A stretch of 64,000 nucleotides of DNA from Caldilineales bacterium (GCA_024102915.1 JAGFJG010000157.1:1-64000); one strand, 5' to 3'. Numbered from the stretch's first letter, positions 33,754 through 42,510 are shown. The notes: a model not told the origin generated them from the sequence alone. Numbers and translations are program-made.

Positions 33754-35232
33754 TCAGTCAGGGCAGCCTTCATCGATCCACAGGCGGATTTCCTCGATCT
33801 CGTAATCGGGGAGATAGGGCCCGTCGAGTGGCATACGCCCGAAGCCCTGAACCCCCTCATCGGCTTTGAGCGAGATTACAAGATTCGTCTGCGCACCCTG
33901 CCCCGTTCCGATCATGGTTGGTTCAATCAAACGGAATACCCGGCCAAACCTGGCTTCGGCAGCGAGTAATTCTGCTTTTGTTCCGAACTTGAAACCTGCA
34001 CCATGACGCCCCAGATGGGGAGAATGACCATGTTGCTGTGTCCAGGCGTTTACGATTCCGTCGAGGATTTCCTTCACCCTCGACCAACCAATTTGCGCAT
34101 CATACACAAAACCCATCCGGGCATGATTCAGTGCGCCAAGAGGAGTTCGCTCCTCAAGCATGCCAGGTTGGTTCCAGGGTTCCATACTGACATCGTCGAG
34201 GGGGTTATTCCCTTGGCCATTCCAGGGCCACATAGAATCTTTCAGATTATGGCCGCTTGGTTGGCGCGTCGTCTTCCAGGTTGTTTCAGGGATGAGACCA
34301 TCCCAGAAATAGTCGACAGTTTGCTGCTCTTCCGGATAAGGCAGATTAGGATTGGCCGCCAACCAGTCGGCGCGGCGATCAGACTGCCATTGCGCCCATA
34401 ACCGGTCGATGTTGCAGTGTAGCAACCAAAATGCCGGGTCGTTGGCAGTAGTCGCAGGCGGCATTGCCGCTCCACCCAGCCACATGTGAGCAGCGCCGTG
34501 AGGACCAAATTCGAGTCGTGACCTGAATCCATTGCCTGCGCCTGGCGGATCGTCCTGGTACTGCCTGATCTGCATGATGGCTGATGGATCGCCCGTGAAC
34601 TGCAAGTTCGAAGAATCAAACTCTCGAGTGAGGCCCCAATCTTTGTACGGTCCATTCTTTACCTTACCACCATCTGCCTGGTCGCCATTTCCACCCAGCA
34701 AGTCATCGCTGAATACCAGTGAGTTACCCTGGTTGTCATCGTTGTTTCTGGCCCAATTCCAATAAGGCAGGGCGATGTTCCCGTCATTACCCAGGTCTCG
34801 ATCAGCTTCTTGCATTGCAAGTTCAAAGTCTTGCAACAGTACCCGGTGCCAGGGAAAGAACGCCGGTCCACGATGGCCGGGATCCCATCCGTTCGCGTGG
34901 ATTTTGGCTAAAGTCTGATAGGTTCCCTGGTCATGCATGCGTAACAGCGCATCTGTGAATCGCTTTCGCTGACTGGTGTCAAGCAATGCGGCATCTCTGC
35001 GTATGACAACTGTTGACGCTATTGCGTGGGCAACTAGATTTTGATGCACTACGATGGCGTTGCCCAGGTCTTCGATATTGTCGAAGATACCAAAGACTTT
35101 GGGCGAGGCGAAGCCGCCAAACGCCTGGGAAATGTCGATGCCTTGTCCATTGATCTTGAGGACTGGTATTTCATTAACGGGCTCGTTTCCTTCGAGTACG
35201 AAACCCATGAACTCTTTTTTCCACTTCTTCAT
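33754..35232 (-). CDS. Tyrosinase (type-3 copper oxidase)
   Basis: A 492-residue copper enzyme oxidising phenols to quinones. The CuA site is in LLRMHDQG (His100), WDPGHRGPAFFPWHR (His120 and His129, nine apart as usual). CuB is EFGPHGAAHMWLGG (His near 245 and 249) and DPAFWLLHCNIDRLWAQW (His near 270). It has no signal peptide. The C-terminal 60 residues form a separate module ending LPDYEIEEIRLWIDEGCPD, similar to the tail motif of haem-less cytochrome-like domains in secreted proteins. AAGGAG lies before ATG 35232. It is followed after 94 bases by the LodA-like gene. Confidence 0.93.
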   Translation of the reverse strand: MKKWKKEFMGFVLEGNEPVNEIPVLKINGQGIDISQAFGGFASPKVFGIFDNIEDLGNAIVVHQNLVAHAIASTVVIRRDAALLDTSQRKRFTDALLRMHDQGTYQTLAKIHANGWDPGHRGPAFFPWHRVLLQDFELAMQEADRDLGNDGNIALPYWNWARNNDDNQGNSLVFSDDLLGGNGDQADGGKVKNGPYKDWGLTREFDSSNLQFTGDPSAIMQIRQYQDDPPGAGNGFRSRLEFGPHGAAHMWLGGAAMPPATTANDPAFWLLHCNIDRLWAQWQSDRRADWLAANPNLPYPEEQQTVDYFWDGLIPETTWKTTRQPSGHNLKDSMWPWNGQGNNPLDDVSMEPWNQPGMLEERTPLGALNHARMGFVYDAQIGWSRVKEILDGIVNAWTQQHGHSPHLGRHGAGFKFGTKAELLAAEARFGRVFRLIEPTMIGTGQGAQTNLVISLKADEGVQGFGRMPLDGPYLPDYEIEEIRLWIDEGCPD

Positions 35233-35270
35233 GATTGATACTCCTTGTGTGTGCTAAGCGTGATGGTGAC

Positions 35271-35714
35271 TCAGAGGCAACGCATCATGCAGAGCAGTTG
35301 GTTGAGCGCCTTGAACAGTTCACTCATGTGTGGTGACATATTGGTTTGCAGCCAGCGTTCAATGTCCTCCTTGATTTGCTGTGCAGCATAGAATTTTCCA
35401 TCTCCTTCCCCACCGAGGCCGCCAAAAGGTCCGTTGGGATCCCAGGCCCCAATAGCAGAGATCACGCGACACAGCATTTCGGGATCGAAGTTTTCCTCGA
35501 CAATCGCGTGCAGTTCAGCCAACAGTTCCTCATTGAGTAACTCATCAAATACGCGATTCCACATTTCCCACAATGGGCCTTTGAGTAGATCACTGGCTCG
35601 TTCATCTATTCTGCGATTGCCCAGTGTCCTGATCTCATGAAGGAGGAATTGCCAGGATTCGATGAAGTCATCGACAGTCATCTCATCGCAGGGTCGTAAA
35701 TTAGAAACAGCCAT
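35271..35714 (-). CDS. Protein of unknown function in the tyrosinase operon
   Basis: A 147-residue mostly helical acidic protein, MAVSNLRPCDEMTVDDFIES at the start, WNRVFDELLNEELLAELHAI in the middle, a Gly-rich turn NGPFGGLGGEGDG near residue 100 and LLCMMRCL at the end. Four Cys in total, three in the second half. No family recognised. GAGGAG stands before ATG 35714, and the next gene follows within 40 bases. It is a candidate partner, chaperone or substrate of the oxidases, by position only. Confidence 0.72.
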   Translation of the reverse strand: MAVSNLRPCDEMTVDDFIESWQFLLHEIRTLGNRRIDERASDLLKGPLWEMWNRVFDELLNEELLAELHAIVEENFDPEMLCRVISAIGAWDPNGPFGGLGGEGDGKFYAAQQIKEDIERWLQTNMSPHMSELFKALNQLLCMMRCL

Positions 35715-35776
35715 GATAGTCTCCTCAAGTAATGATAGGGCGAAATGGTACGACGGCTTCAATACACCGTCATGAT

Positions 35777-37183
35777 CTAGACAAAGTGGGTGAATGTTTC
35801 GTTAATGATTGCGGCTCTTTGCTCTCGGTAGACTGGGTCCTTGAGTCCAAATATCCGTTCAAAGGCGAACACTGTAGCAGCCAACGCATGGCGCGGTTCA
35901 ACTCCTTGCGCCTCATTGACGAAACCGGCTTCTCCTCCATAAATCGGATCAATTAGCGCGTCAACGATTCGTTGATCTCCGGCGGTAAATGTCCCCAGTT
36001 GTTCGTACGAATTGCCCCCTAGCGCAGCGAAATTTTGTTGCACCAACACTTTGGCAGCCAGCTTTGCCGATTTGATAAGTTCGCTGGTCTGAATCCGCGC
36101 CACCTCGATTCCATTCTGACCGATCACGTTTGCGCCACCAAGTTGGGAAAAGACTGAAATTGCAAACACGATTTCAGTTGGCTGAGGAGCCAAGGCATCC
36201 AGTCGAGTTTGCAGTTCGTCTGCCAGCGCGTTGTGGCTGCCGCCATCGATGAGCCGCAACACCTCTATACCGAGTACGTTGCGGATATAGGGTACAGGGT
36301 GTTCCTCGGGCGCATCCTCGATCACACCTGGCGTCGTTCCCTGAAATAGTAGCCAGGGATGCTGTTCCCGAAACTCGATGATTTGCTGCAATGTGACGAG
36401 AGCGGCTGCCCCGCAGTTCAGGTATCCGATCACGTCAGCCTGCGCCTCGTTCGCCCAGCCTCGCCAGACTGTAGCCAGGAAGTCTTCGCCAATGTATTGG
36501 ATGATTTTTGGTATACCTTGCGGATTCAGGTCCACGGTGACATCCGGGATCTGAACTTCAGAATTCTGCACCGCACTGCGCATAGCCGTTTCAAGTGCAT
36601 CTTCGACTTCGGCTGGCAGGCCCCTCACACTGGCATACAGGTCATGCCCAGTTTCATGAGGCAATGCCAACCATCTCCAAACATGATCGAATGCTGTATG
36701 TGGCAGATTGATAATGGCGAACGGTCGCTGCAAGGTTCGGGGGATTGAGAAGTAAGCGCTCGGACCTCCTTCCCCACCATAAACCAAGGGCTTGGCAATC
36801 CTTGAGTAAGAAACTTGATTCCCAGGAATCGTTCGCACAAAACGATCAAAAATGTTCGCCACAACTTTGTCGGCTGTCCGTAATTCAACAGGTGTGACAC
36901 CGGAGTATCTTTGCATAACTGATTCCCGGTACAGGTCCCACCACCCCACCAGTGCATTCAGATATGCCCAATTGCCAGATGACCGCGCAGCCTTTGTTTC
37001 AGTGGCGAAGAAGACAGACATTGCCCGAAGGTTTTCCTCATAGGCCGCCAATCCAGGTGTTTTTCGAGCAAGGTCGATAACCCGTTCCACTTCATGGATG
37101 TCGACCTCCACGCGCCGTTGGTTTTCCTCCTGCAGTTCTTTCCACTTCTGTATATCATTCAGTTTGCTATTCAGCGTAGCCAT
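35777..37183 (-). CDS. Gluzincin-like putative metallopeptidase
   Basis: A 468-residue protein with a zinc-peptidase-type site: HETGHD (His176, Glu177, His180, Asp181) and a downstream NEAQADVIG with Glu246 and Asp250, the HExxH ... ExxxD arrangement of gluzincins. Flanking segments (NLPHTAFDHVWRWLALP before, WRGWANE before the second motif) do not match a family I can name. No signal peptide, so a cytosolic enzyme is likely. Context with tyrosinase and LodA-like genes suggests processing of a protein partner; this is inference. Confidence 0.8.
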   Translation of the reverse strand: MATLNSKLNDIQKWKELQEENQRRVEVDIHEVERVIDLARKTPGLAAYEENLRAMSVFFATETKAARSSGNWAYLNALVGWWDLYRESVMQRYSGVTPVELRTADKVVANIFDRFVRTIPGNQVSYSRIAKPLVYGGEGGPSAYFSIPRTLQRPFAIINLPHTAFDHVWRWLALPHETGHDLYASVRGLPAEVEDALETAMRSAVQNSEVQIPDVTVDLNPQGIPKIIQYIGEDFLATVWRGWANEAQADVIGYLNCGAAALVTLQQIIEFREQHPWLLFQGTTPGVIEDAPEEHPVPYIRNVLGIEVLRLIDGGSHNALADELQTRLDALAPQPTEIVFAISVFSQLGGANVIGQNGIEVARIQTSELIKSAKLAAKVLVQQNFAALGGNSYEQLGTFTAGDQRIVDALIDPIYGGEAGFVNEAQGVEPRHALAATVFAFERIFGLKDPVYREQRAAIINETFTHFV

Positions 37184-37246
37184 TCTTTGTCTCCTAATGG
37201 GTAAGTAATTAGACTTGTTCGTTCGGGTCCGTATCCCGGTTCCGCA

Positions 37247-37849
37247 CTACATCAACGTCAACGGCGCCAGGAACCATTCAAGGATATTGCCCCCGCTCAC
37301 CCAGCCCGACTGAGCGGCAGGATGAAGCGATTTCACCTGCCACCACACCATCTTGCTGTCGCATTCGGGGCCGCCGGTGATCTCCACGATTGAGCCGGTG
37401 CGCAGCCCGCCGACACGAGTGGCGTTGGGGGCGGAGTTTCGCCTGACATTGAGGCCGTCCTTGGGCAATACATAGGCCTGTTGGCCTGACTGGAGGTTCG
37501 TGTCAAGCGTCGTGCCCATCGTGTCCAGGCATCCGACGCTCGGCGGCATCCGGCGCAAGAAGGCGGTACTGTTTTCACTCGCCGCCGACCAGCCTTCGAT
37601 CACCTTGAAGCGACCATCGGCGGTCTTGGTTTCGGTGCGACCGCGCACATACCACCACAAGAATCCGCCAGCCGAATGCGGATAAGCGCCCTGCCAACCA
37701 GCAGGCTTGGGCAGAATCGCCAGCACCGCATGCTCCGGGATTTTGCCCTTGATGCGAGCGCCGATCTTAGGGCTTCGGCGGACGTTGTTGGGGCCACCCT
37801 GCCCGGCAATGACGACCGCCAGGTCGCCGACTTGAAGTGTGTGAGCCAT
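37247..37849 (-). CDS. SH3-like domain protein
   Basis: A 200-residue protein with two small beta-barrel (SH3_3-like) domains: MAHTLQVGDLAVVIAGQGGPNNVRRSPKIGARI onwards and, near residue 125, a block including DGLNVRRNSAPNATRVGGL then KMVWWQVKSLHPAAQSGWVS. The 'NVR..P...' and 'WW.V.' patterns are typical of bacterial SH3 domains, which bind peptides or glycans. No signal peptide is seen, so it is probably cytosolic. AAGGAG precedes ATG 37849. Second gene of the putative operon. Confidence 0.82.
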   Translation of the reverse strand: MAHTLQVGDLAVVIAGQGGPNNVRRSPKIGARIKGKIPEHAVLAILPKPAGWQGAYPHSAGGFLWWYVRGRTETKTADGRFKVIEGWSAASENSTAFLRRMPPSVGCLDTMGTTLDTNLQSGQQAYVLPKDGLNVRRNSAPNATRVGGLRTGSIVEITGGPECDSKMVWWQVKSLHPAAQSGWVSGGNILEWFLAPLTLM

Positions 37850-37939
37850 GATGTGTCTCCTTGCTGAGTGTGGGTGAGTCGGCTGCAAAGTTTCAGCCGC
37901 CTGATAGTTGAGACAGATGCCAACCTCCGCTGAAATCTG

Positions 37940-38371
37940 TCACAGGTTCGTGGACAATTCTCTGATGAATTCAAAAATCGCTTCTCCGGTCGGATAAACG
38001 GTCATCTCATCGGGCGGGATCAGGGCTGTACCGGGTGCGGTCTCAGCGCCTGCTGCCACGATCCTGGCGCCGCAATCGCGCACGTCGGCCAGAAAACGGA
38101 GCAGGCGGGGGTCATGGGCAAATGGAGCGAGGAGCGAGATGTCGGCGGGGATGATGAGGCAGGCCGTGCGTCCGGCCAGTCGCAGGGCGTCATCGAGATG
38201 GATGTCCGGCTTCAGGGCCACGCCATGAGCGCCGGTGATATGCTGGCCGCGCAGGCCGACGACTTTGACGAGCGCCCCCGCCGAGCGCAACTCCGAAACG
38301 AAAATGGCGGCGGAGGCCTCATCGAACTGCGCCCCCCAGAGGAGGAAGACATAGCGGGTACGTCGTGCCAT
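37940..38371 (-). CDS. DJ-1/PfpI-like protein lacking the nucleophile Cys
   Basis: A 143-residue protein resembling the DJ-1/PfpI superfamily: RYVFLLWGAQFDEASAAIFVSEL and GAHGVALKPDIHLDDAL, then ACLIIPADISLL. At the position where active members have the Cys elbow, this one reads RIVAAGAETAPG (residues about 106-117), so the catalytic Cys is missing. It may be a binding or regulatory version. Start placed at ATG 38371; upstream TTG is less likely. First gene of the minus-strand accessory operon, divergent from the STAND ATPase. Confidence 0.7.
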   Translation of the reverse strand: MARRTRYVFLLWGAQFDEASAAIFVSELRSAGALVKVVGLRGQHITGAHGVALKPDIHLDDALRLAGRTACLIIPADISLLAPFAHDPRLLRFLADVRDCGARIVAAGAETAPGTALIPPDEMTVYPTGEAIFEFIRELSTNL

Positions 38372-38467
38372 GGTGATGCTGGCGGCACCCCTGTTTGCCA
38401 ATCCCCGATGAGGAAGGGTGGATGCGAACAGGGGGAATGCCTTTGTATTGACGATAGCAGCAATCCC

Positions 38468-38517
38468 CTATCCACGAGCTATCCACAACCTATCGCCCGC
38501 CTTACCCCTATCGCCCG
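38468..38517. promoter_or_regulatory. Phased CTATC direct repeats in a divergent intergenic region
   Basis: CTATCC at 38468 and 38479, CTATCG at 38490 and 38508; the first three are spaced by exactly 11 bases, the last by 18, and the final two share CTATCGCCCG. Located in the 283-base gap between the divergent DJ-1-like and STAND genes. It could be an operator; the pattern also resembles weak DnaA boxes (CTATCCACA). Confidence 0.4.
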
Positions 38518-38654
38518 ATTTGCGATTGCCCTGCTCGAAAGTGCATTTGGCAGGCGATTTACTCCATGTTATGCTCGATGCGCCTCCGGGCGCACAGCCT
38601 CGTGCAACCCGAAGGCGTTCACACAGGTTTGTTCACCGCCCAGCAGGAAGGCAA

Positions 38655-40076
38655 ATGCAGATTGGTTTCGAGGAGCAAACGGCAGAAAAGCTTCAGCCAG
38701 AAATACACCGGTTCCTGGCAGGATGGGGGGGCGGCGCGGCTGCCGGTTCTTTGGGCAAGATGCAATTGGTGCGGCAGGCAGCGCGCCAGCGCGACCTCAG
38801 TTCCCTGCAGGCAGTCGCACGCATACTGGTCGAAGGCATCGATGAGTTGGCATCGCGCAAGCCGGAACAGGCGCAAATCTTGCGGCTGCGCTTTCTGGAT
38901 GGCCTGGCCATGCACGTTGTCGCCAATCGCATCAATCGCTCTGAGCCGGCGGCCTACAAATTACAGCGTAAAGCCCTGCGCAGCTTGACCGATATTATCT
39001 ATCGCCAGGAGTTGGCGCTGAAGGCGGGGCGCAACGAGGCCATATTCGCCAGGCTGGGCGCGCCGGAATACGACCGGCTTTTCGGCATCGACGAACTGCT
39101 GAGCAATGTTATGGAATTGGTGCAATCGCCGAGCCAACCCTGGCTGATTTTGTTGGAAGGGATTGGCGGCATCGGCAAGACAAGCCTGGCTGATGCCCTG
39201 GTGCGCAAGGCGGTGGTTGCCGGCGTGGTCGAGCACGTGGGTTGGGTCACCGCTCGTCGCCAGATTTTCCGCCTCAGCGGTCGTATCGACGCCGCCAAAA
39301 CACCCACGCTCACCACCGCAGCCCTGGTCGAAAATCTAGCTAATCAGATATTGCGTGACACGCCCCTGCCTGTGCCCTTCACTGTCGAACAGGTCTTGCC
39401 TCTTCTACGCCAACGCCTGAACGAAGAACCGCATCTCATCGTCGTCGATAATCTAGAAACCGTTGTCGATCTGGAGACGCTGCTGCCCGCCCTGCGTCTG
39501 CTCGCCCGCCACTCCAAAATCCTCCTCACCTCGCGGCGCAGCCTGCTGGCCGAAGCGCATCTCTACCACTGCCAGATACCCGAACTCAGCCCTGAGAGCG
39601 CATTCGCCCTCTTGCGCCACGAAGCCCAACTTCGCAACGTTCATGCCCTGGCTGCGGCGGATGACGACGCCCTACACGCTATCTATGCCACCGTGGGCGG
39701 CAATCCCCTGGCCTTGCGATTGGTGGCAGGCCAGACCCTTGTCCACGACCTCCCGTCTATCCTCGTCGCCCTCACGAACGCCCGCGGCGAGAGCGCCAGC
39801 CAGCTTTACAATTTCATTTATCGCAACGCCTGGGACAGCCTGGACGAAATCGCCCAACGCACGCTGCTTGTCATGCCCCTGGCTCCGCCGCAGGGATTGG
39901 TCTTCCCATTGTTAGCTCAAACTAGCGGCCTGGCTGAAAGCGAATTGTACGACGCCCTCGATCGACTGGTGCGTCTGAACCTTATTGACCGCCGCGGCGA
40001 TCTGGAAAACGGTCGCTATTCCATCCACCCGCTCACCCAGAGCTTCCTGCAAGAACAGGTGTTGCGTTGGAAATGA
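38655..40076 (+). CDS. HTH-STAND (NB-ARC type) NTPase
   Basis: A 473-residue STAND-family signalling ATPase. Residues about 73-115 form a sigma-region-4-like helix-turn-helix (ILRLRFLDGLAMHVVANRINR, SEPAAYKLQRKALRSL). The NTPase has a Walker A GIGGIGKTSLADAL (Lys175) and a Walker B LIVVDNLE (near 262), then GGNPLALRLVAGQ near residue 350, the GxP motif of NB-ARC/GLPL type, and a winged-helix end (YSIHPLTQSFLQEQVLRWK). I chose ATG 38655 with AGGAAGG just upstream. Sensor repeats are not fused but encoded by the next gene, whose ATG overlaps this stop as ATGA. Confidence 0.9.
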   Translation: MQIGFEEQTAEKLQPEIHRFLAGWGGGAAAGSLGKMQLVRQAARQRDLSSLQAVARILVEGIDELASRKPEQAQILRLRFLDGLAMHVVANRINRSEPAAYKLQRKALRSLTDIIYRQELALKAGRNEAIFARLGAPEYDRLFGIDELLSNVMELVQSPSQPWLILLEGIGGIGKTSLADALVRKAVVAGVVEHVGWVTARRQIFRLSGRIDAAKTPTLTTAALVENLANQILRDTPLPVPFTVEQVLPLLRQRLNEEPHLIVVDNLETVVDLETLLPALRLLARHSKILLTSRRSLLAEAHLYHCQIPELSPESAFALLRHEAQLRNVHALAAADDDALHAIYATVGGNPLALRLVAGQTLVHDLPSILVALTNARGESASQLYNFIYRNAWDSLDEIAQRTLLVMPLAPPQGLVFPLLAQTSGLAESELYDALDRLVRLNLIDRRGDLENGRYSIHPLTQSFLQEQVLRWK

Positions 40077-41260
40077 CTCAGCCCCTGGACGCGCCTGCAC
40101 TCTTTCAGACCTATGTGCAGCGCATGGCTGAAAGCGCCATCATCCAGATCCAGGCAGCAGGCCAGGGTTTGCCCGGCGAAGCCGAGCGCGACCTGGCGCT
40201 TACCACGTTGAATTACGCACTAAGCGCGCCAGACGGCTGGTCTGCCGCCAGCCGCTTGCTCATCAATCTCGCCCCCAAGATGGAGCAGGCGGGCCATCGT
40301 CAGGAATGGATCGAATACCTTGAAGCGGGGATTGACCGGAGTCAATCTTGTGGCGATGTCGCAACCGAGGCCGAGTTACGGCTGCAACTAGGCGTGCTCT
40401 ACCAATTGATGTCCGCACTCGTGTCTTCTCGAAACCAATTGACTCGCAGCGCCGAACTGTTTGCCGGTCTGAACGATACCCTGGGTCAGGTACGGGCGCT
40501 CAACCGCCTGGCCCGTACGGCTGTGCAACAAGGCGATTTTGATACAGCGGAACGCATGGCGAATCGGGCGTTGCAGCTGGCCGATGATGAAGCTGAGCAC
40601 GCATACGGCTGGCTGGTGATGGGCACGGCGTTCCTGTTTCGTAGAGAATGGGATGAGGCCGCTGCGTTCTACGAGAAGAGCCTGGCTGTTTGGGAACGGG
40701 GAGGCGATAAGCGGATGATGGCCTGGGCCAACACCAATTTAGGCTCAGCGTATCGCAGACTTGATGAATTTACAAAAGCACGCCAACATCTGAAACTGGC
40801 GAGCGCTCTCTTTGCTGAAATCGGGGACCCGGTGCATCAAGCAAAAAGCGAACTTGCTCTGGGAAACACCTTCGTAATGACTGGCGATTATGGTCAAGCG
40901 TTGCAGCACTATCGACCAGCAGAACGCACCTTTCGTCTTGCCCAGAACAAGCCGGACCTAGCACTGACCTATTTGGGCATAGGATCGTGCTACCGTCACC
41001 TGAGCAGGTGGCAAGAAGCCGAACAGACCTATCGGGCTTGCGCCGCAATCTGGCAAGAATTGGATGATTCAGCAAAAGCCGCCAACGCCATCAGCAACAT
41101 CGGCCTGATTCATCTAGCCCAGGGGCGCCATGCGGAGGCGATAGCCCATTTCAAGCAGGCGCTACAAATGCTTTCTCAGGCGCCAGACGCACCGGAATAT
41201 GCCGATTTTTCGGCGGAGTTTTCCGGCTATCTGCGGCGGGCGCGGGGAAAAGGACCGTAG
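40073..41260 (+). CDS. TPR repeat protein partner of the STAND ATPase
   Basis: A 395-residue protein made of about six to eight tetratricopeptide repeats (ALNRLARTAVQQGDFDTAERM, AWANTNLGSAYRRLDEFTKA, ALGNTFVMTGDYGQALQHY, AISNIGLIHLAQGRHAEAIA among them). TPR repeats bind proteins and, in STAND proteins, are the usual sensor part. Here they are on a separate polypeptide, so the ATPase and its repeats look like a split STAND protein. ATG 40073 overlaps the ATPase stop (ATGA). No terminator is seen before the convergent small gene. Confidence 0.88.
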   Translation: MTQPLDAPALFQTYVQRMAESAIIQIQAAGQGLPGEAERDLALTTLNYALSAPDGWSAASRLLINLAPKMEQAGHRQEWIEYLEAGIDRSQSCGDVATEAELRLQLGVLYQLMSALVSSRNQLTRSAELFAGLNDTLGQVRALNRLARTAVQQGDFDTAERMANRALQLADDEAEHAYGWLVMGTAFLFRREWDEAAAFYEKSLAVWERGGDKRMMAWANTNLGSAYRRLDEFTKARQHLKLASALFAEIGDPVHQAKSELALGNTFVMTGDYGQALQHYRPAERTFRLAQNKPDLALTYLGIGSCYRHLSRWQEAEQTYRACAAIWQELDDSAKAANAISNIGLIHLAQGRHAEAIAHFKQALQMLSQAPDAPEYADFSAEFSGYLRRARGKGP

Positions 41261-41304
41261 GGAGGCAAGACGCCCGACTGACAAACGCCTTGCCCTAACC
41301 CATT

Positions 41305-41487
41305 TCAGCATGCCGTATCGCCGCAATCCTCGATAAACTGCATAGCGATCTGGTTCTGATCTCGCATTTGAACTGTCTCTGGCGACAAGGACGAACGCGC
41401 CAGCGGCGCCAGTTGCAGTAGCAATTGTGCGACGAGCAATACAGCGATGAGACGTATTTCGAGCTTCTGATTGGATTGTGTTTTCAT
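41305..41487 (-). CDS. 60-residue membrane or secreted peptide
   Basis: Starts MKTQSNQKLEIRLIAVLLVAQ with one hydrophobic segment (residues 12-30) and a 30-residue tail that ends EDCGDTAC, giving two Cys four residues apart from each other at the C-terminus. ATG 41487 is preceded by GGAGAGAATCACC, a good ribosome site. No family recognised. It points away from the sigma-factor gene across a 302-base divergent gap. Possible roles are a membrane-anchored signal, leader or toxin-like peptide, all speculation. Confidence 0.62.
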   Translation of the reverse strand: MKTQSNQKLEIRLIAVLLVAQLLLQLAPLARSSLSPETVQMRDQNQIAMQFIEDCGDTAC

Positions 41488-41789
41488 GGTGATTCTCTCC
41501 AAGGTAGATGGAGGATTCACCGGTGCAATGGTATCCCGCCGCCACAAATCGCGGCGACACACGTGTTTGTCCCGATAAACCCGAAGGGCGGTTGCAATGA
41601 GATGTGACCGGCTGGATGCTCGCTCTATCACCGCGATCAACACAGATGCGCCGCCCGTCCGATTCCTGTCACCAGCACACAACCTGATTCACCGCATTCA
41701 CCATTCGCCTCCCTTTTGCCTCATCCCTGACTTACCTCTACAATGTTTCTAGGCTCACATTCGCCCTCAGCCAGAGGAGGCTCAGGCAC
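41488..41789. other. Divergent gap between small peptide and sigma-factor gene
   Basis: A 302-base region. I see a promoter facing the sigma factor (41716-41744) and the ribosome site AGAGGAGG at 41773-41780. The remaining 200 bases show no gene, RNA or repeat I can name. Confidence 0.6.
41716..41744 (+). promoter_or_regulatory. Sigma-70-like promoter for the sigma/anti-sigma genes
   Basis: TTGCCT (41716-41721), 17 bases, TACAAT (41739-41744). The hexamers match consensus at 4 and 5 of 6 positions. Transcription would begin near 41751, about 40 bases before the TTG start. Confidence 0.6.
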
Positions 41790-42458
41790 TTGAAATCGAA
41801 TCGGTCGAATTCGGATTGGCTGCACGAACTGAAAGGCGCGGCTGGCGTTCAGACGCAGCGCCAGGCCCACGAAGACCTGGCCAACTATCTCTACGTCGTG
41901 GCCTACAACTACCTGCGGTTGCGGCAGACTGATATCGCCGCGCTCGACCGATTTGCCGAGGAGGAGAAAGCGGCGCTCGCTCAAGATTTCGTGCAGGAAA
42001 CTCTGGAGAAACTGGCTGCAGATGACTTCGCCCTGCTGCAAAACTATCGTGGCGATGGTCGTTTTCTCAGTTGGGCGGCCAGCGTGGTGCGCAACCAGGC
42101 CGCGCAAGAATTACGGCGTTCTTATTGGACGCGGCGAATAGCCGGCTCGGTGGATGGCGAAGAAGAGTCGCCCCTCCCTTTGCTCACCCTGCCCGATCTC
42201 ACCCCGGCGTCCAATCCTGCCGACAGCCTGGAACAGCGCGAACTGGCATCAGCGCTGCAAGACTGTATCGAAGCCCTGCCCGAACGTTCTCGCCTCGCCT
42301 TCTGGTGGACGGTGGCCGAGGATATCCCCGCAGCCAGCGTCGCCGACCACTTTGAAACGACGGCCAACGCCATCTATCTGCTGGTGAGCCGCGCTCGCCG
42401 CCAGTTGCGAGAATGCCTGCAAGCCCGTGAAGTAACGCCCTTCGCTCTAGCGGCATGA
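41790..42458 (+). CDS. ECF-like RNA polymerase sigma factor
   Basis: A 222-residue sigma-70-family protein with regions 2 and 4 only. Region 2 is LAQDFVQETLEKLAADDFAL, then NYRGDGRFLSWAASVVRNQA (residues about 66-112). Region 4 is ALQDCIEALPERSRLAFWW, then FETTANAIYLLVSRARRQL (about 152-205). It uses a TTG start at 41790 with a strong ribosome site AGAGGAGG nine bases upstream and no nearby ATG. The linker is longer and more acidic than in common ECF factors. It is followed 77 bases later by the zinc anti-sigma-like gene, the usual arrangement of a sigma factor and its inhibitor. Confidence 0.88.
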   Translation: MKSNRSNSDWLHELKGAAGVQTQRQAHEDLANYLYVVAYNYLRLRQTDIAALDRFAEEEKAALAQDFVQETLEKLAADDFALLQNYRGDGRFLSWAASVVRNQAAQELRRSYWTRRIAGSVDGEEESPLPLLTLPDLTPASNPADSLEQRELASALQDCIEALPERSRLAFWWTVAEDIPAASVADHFETTANAIYLLVSRARRQLRECLQAREVTPFALAA

Positions 42459-42510
42459 GCCTCGTTGCGACAGATTCACTCTTGAGATCGCATCCATATC
42501 GTTGACGACT

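Noticed and set aside
38467-38517. Replication origin suggested by CTATCCACA-like DnaA boxes
   Set aside because: Only one or two weak boxes, no dnaA/dnaN nearby and no AT-rich unwinding region; kept only as a possible operator.
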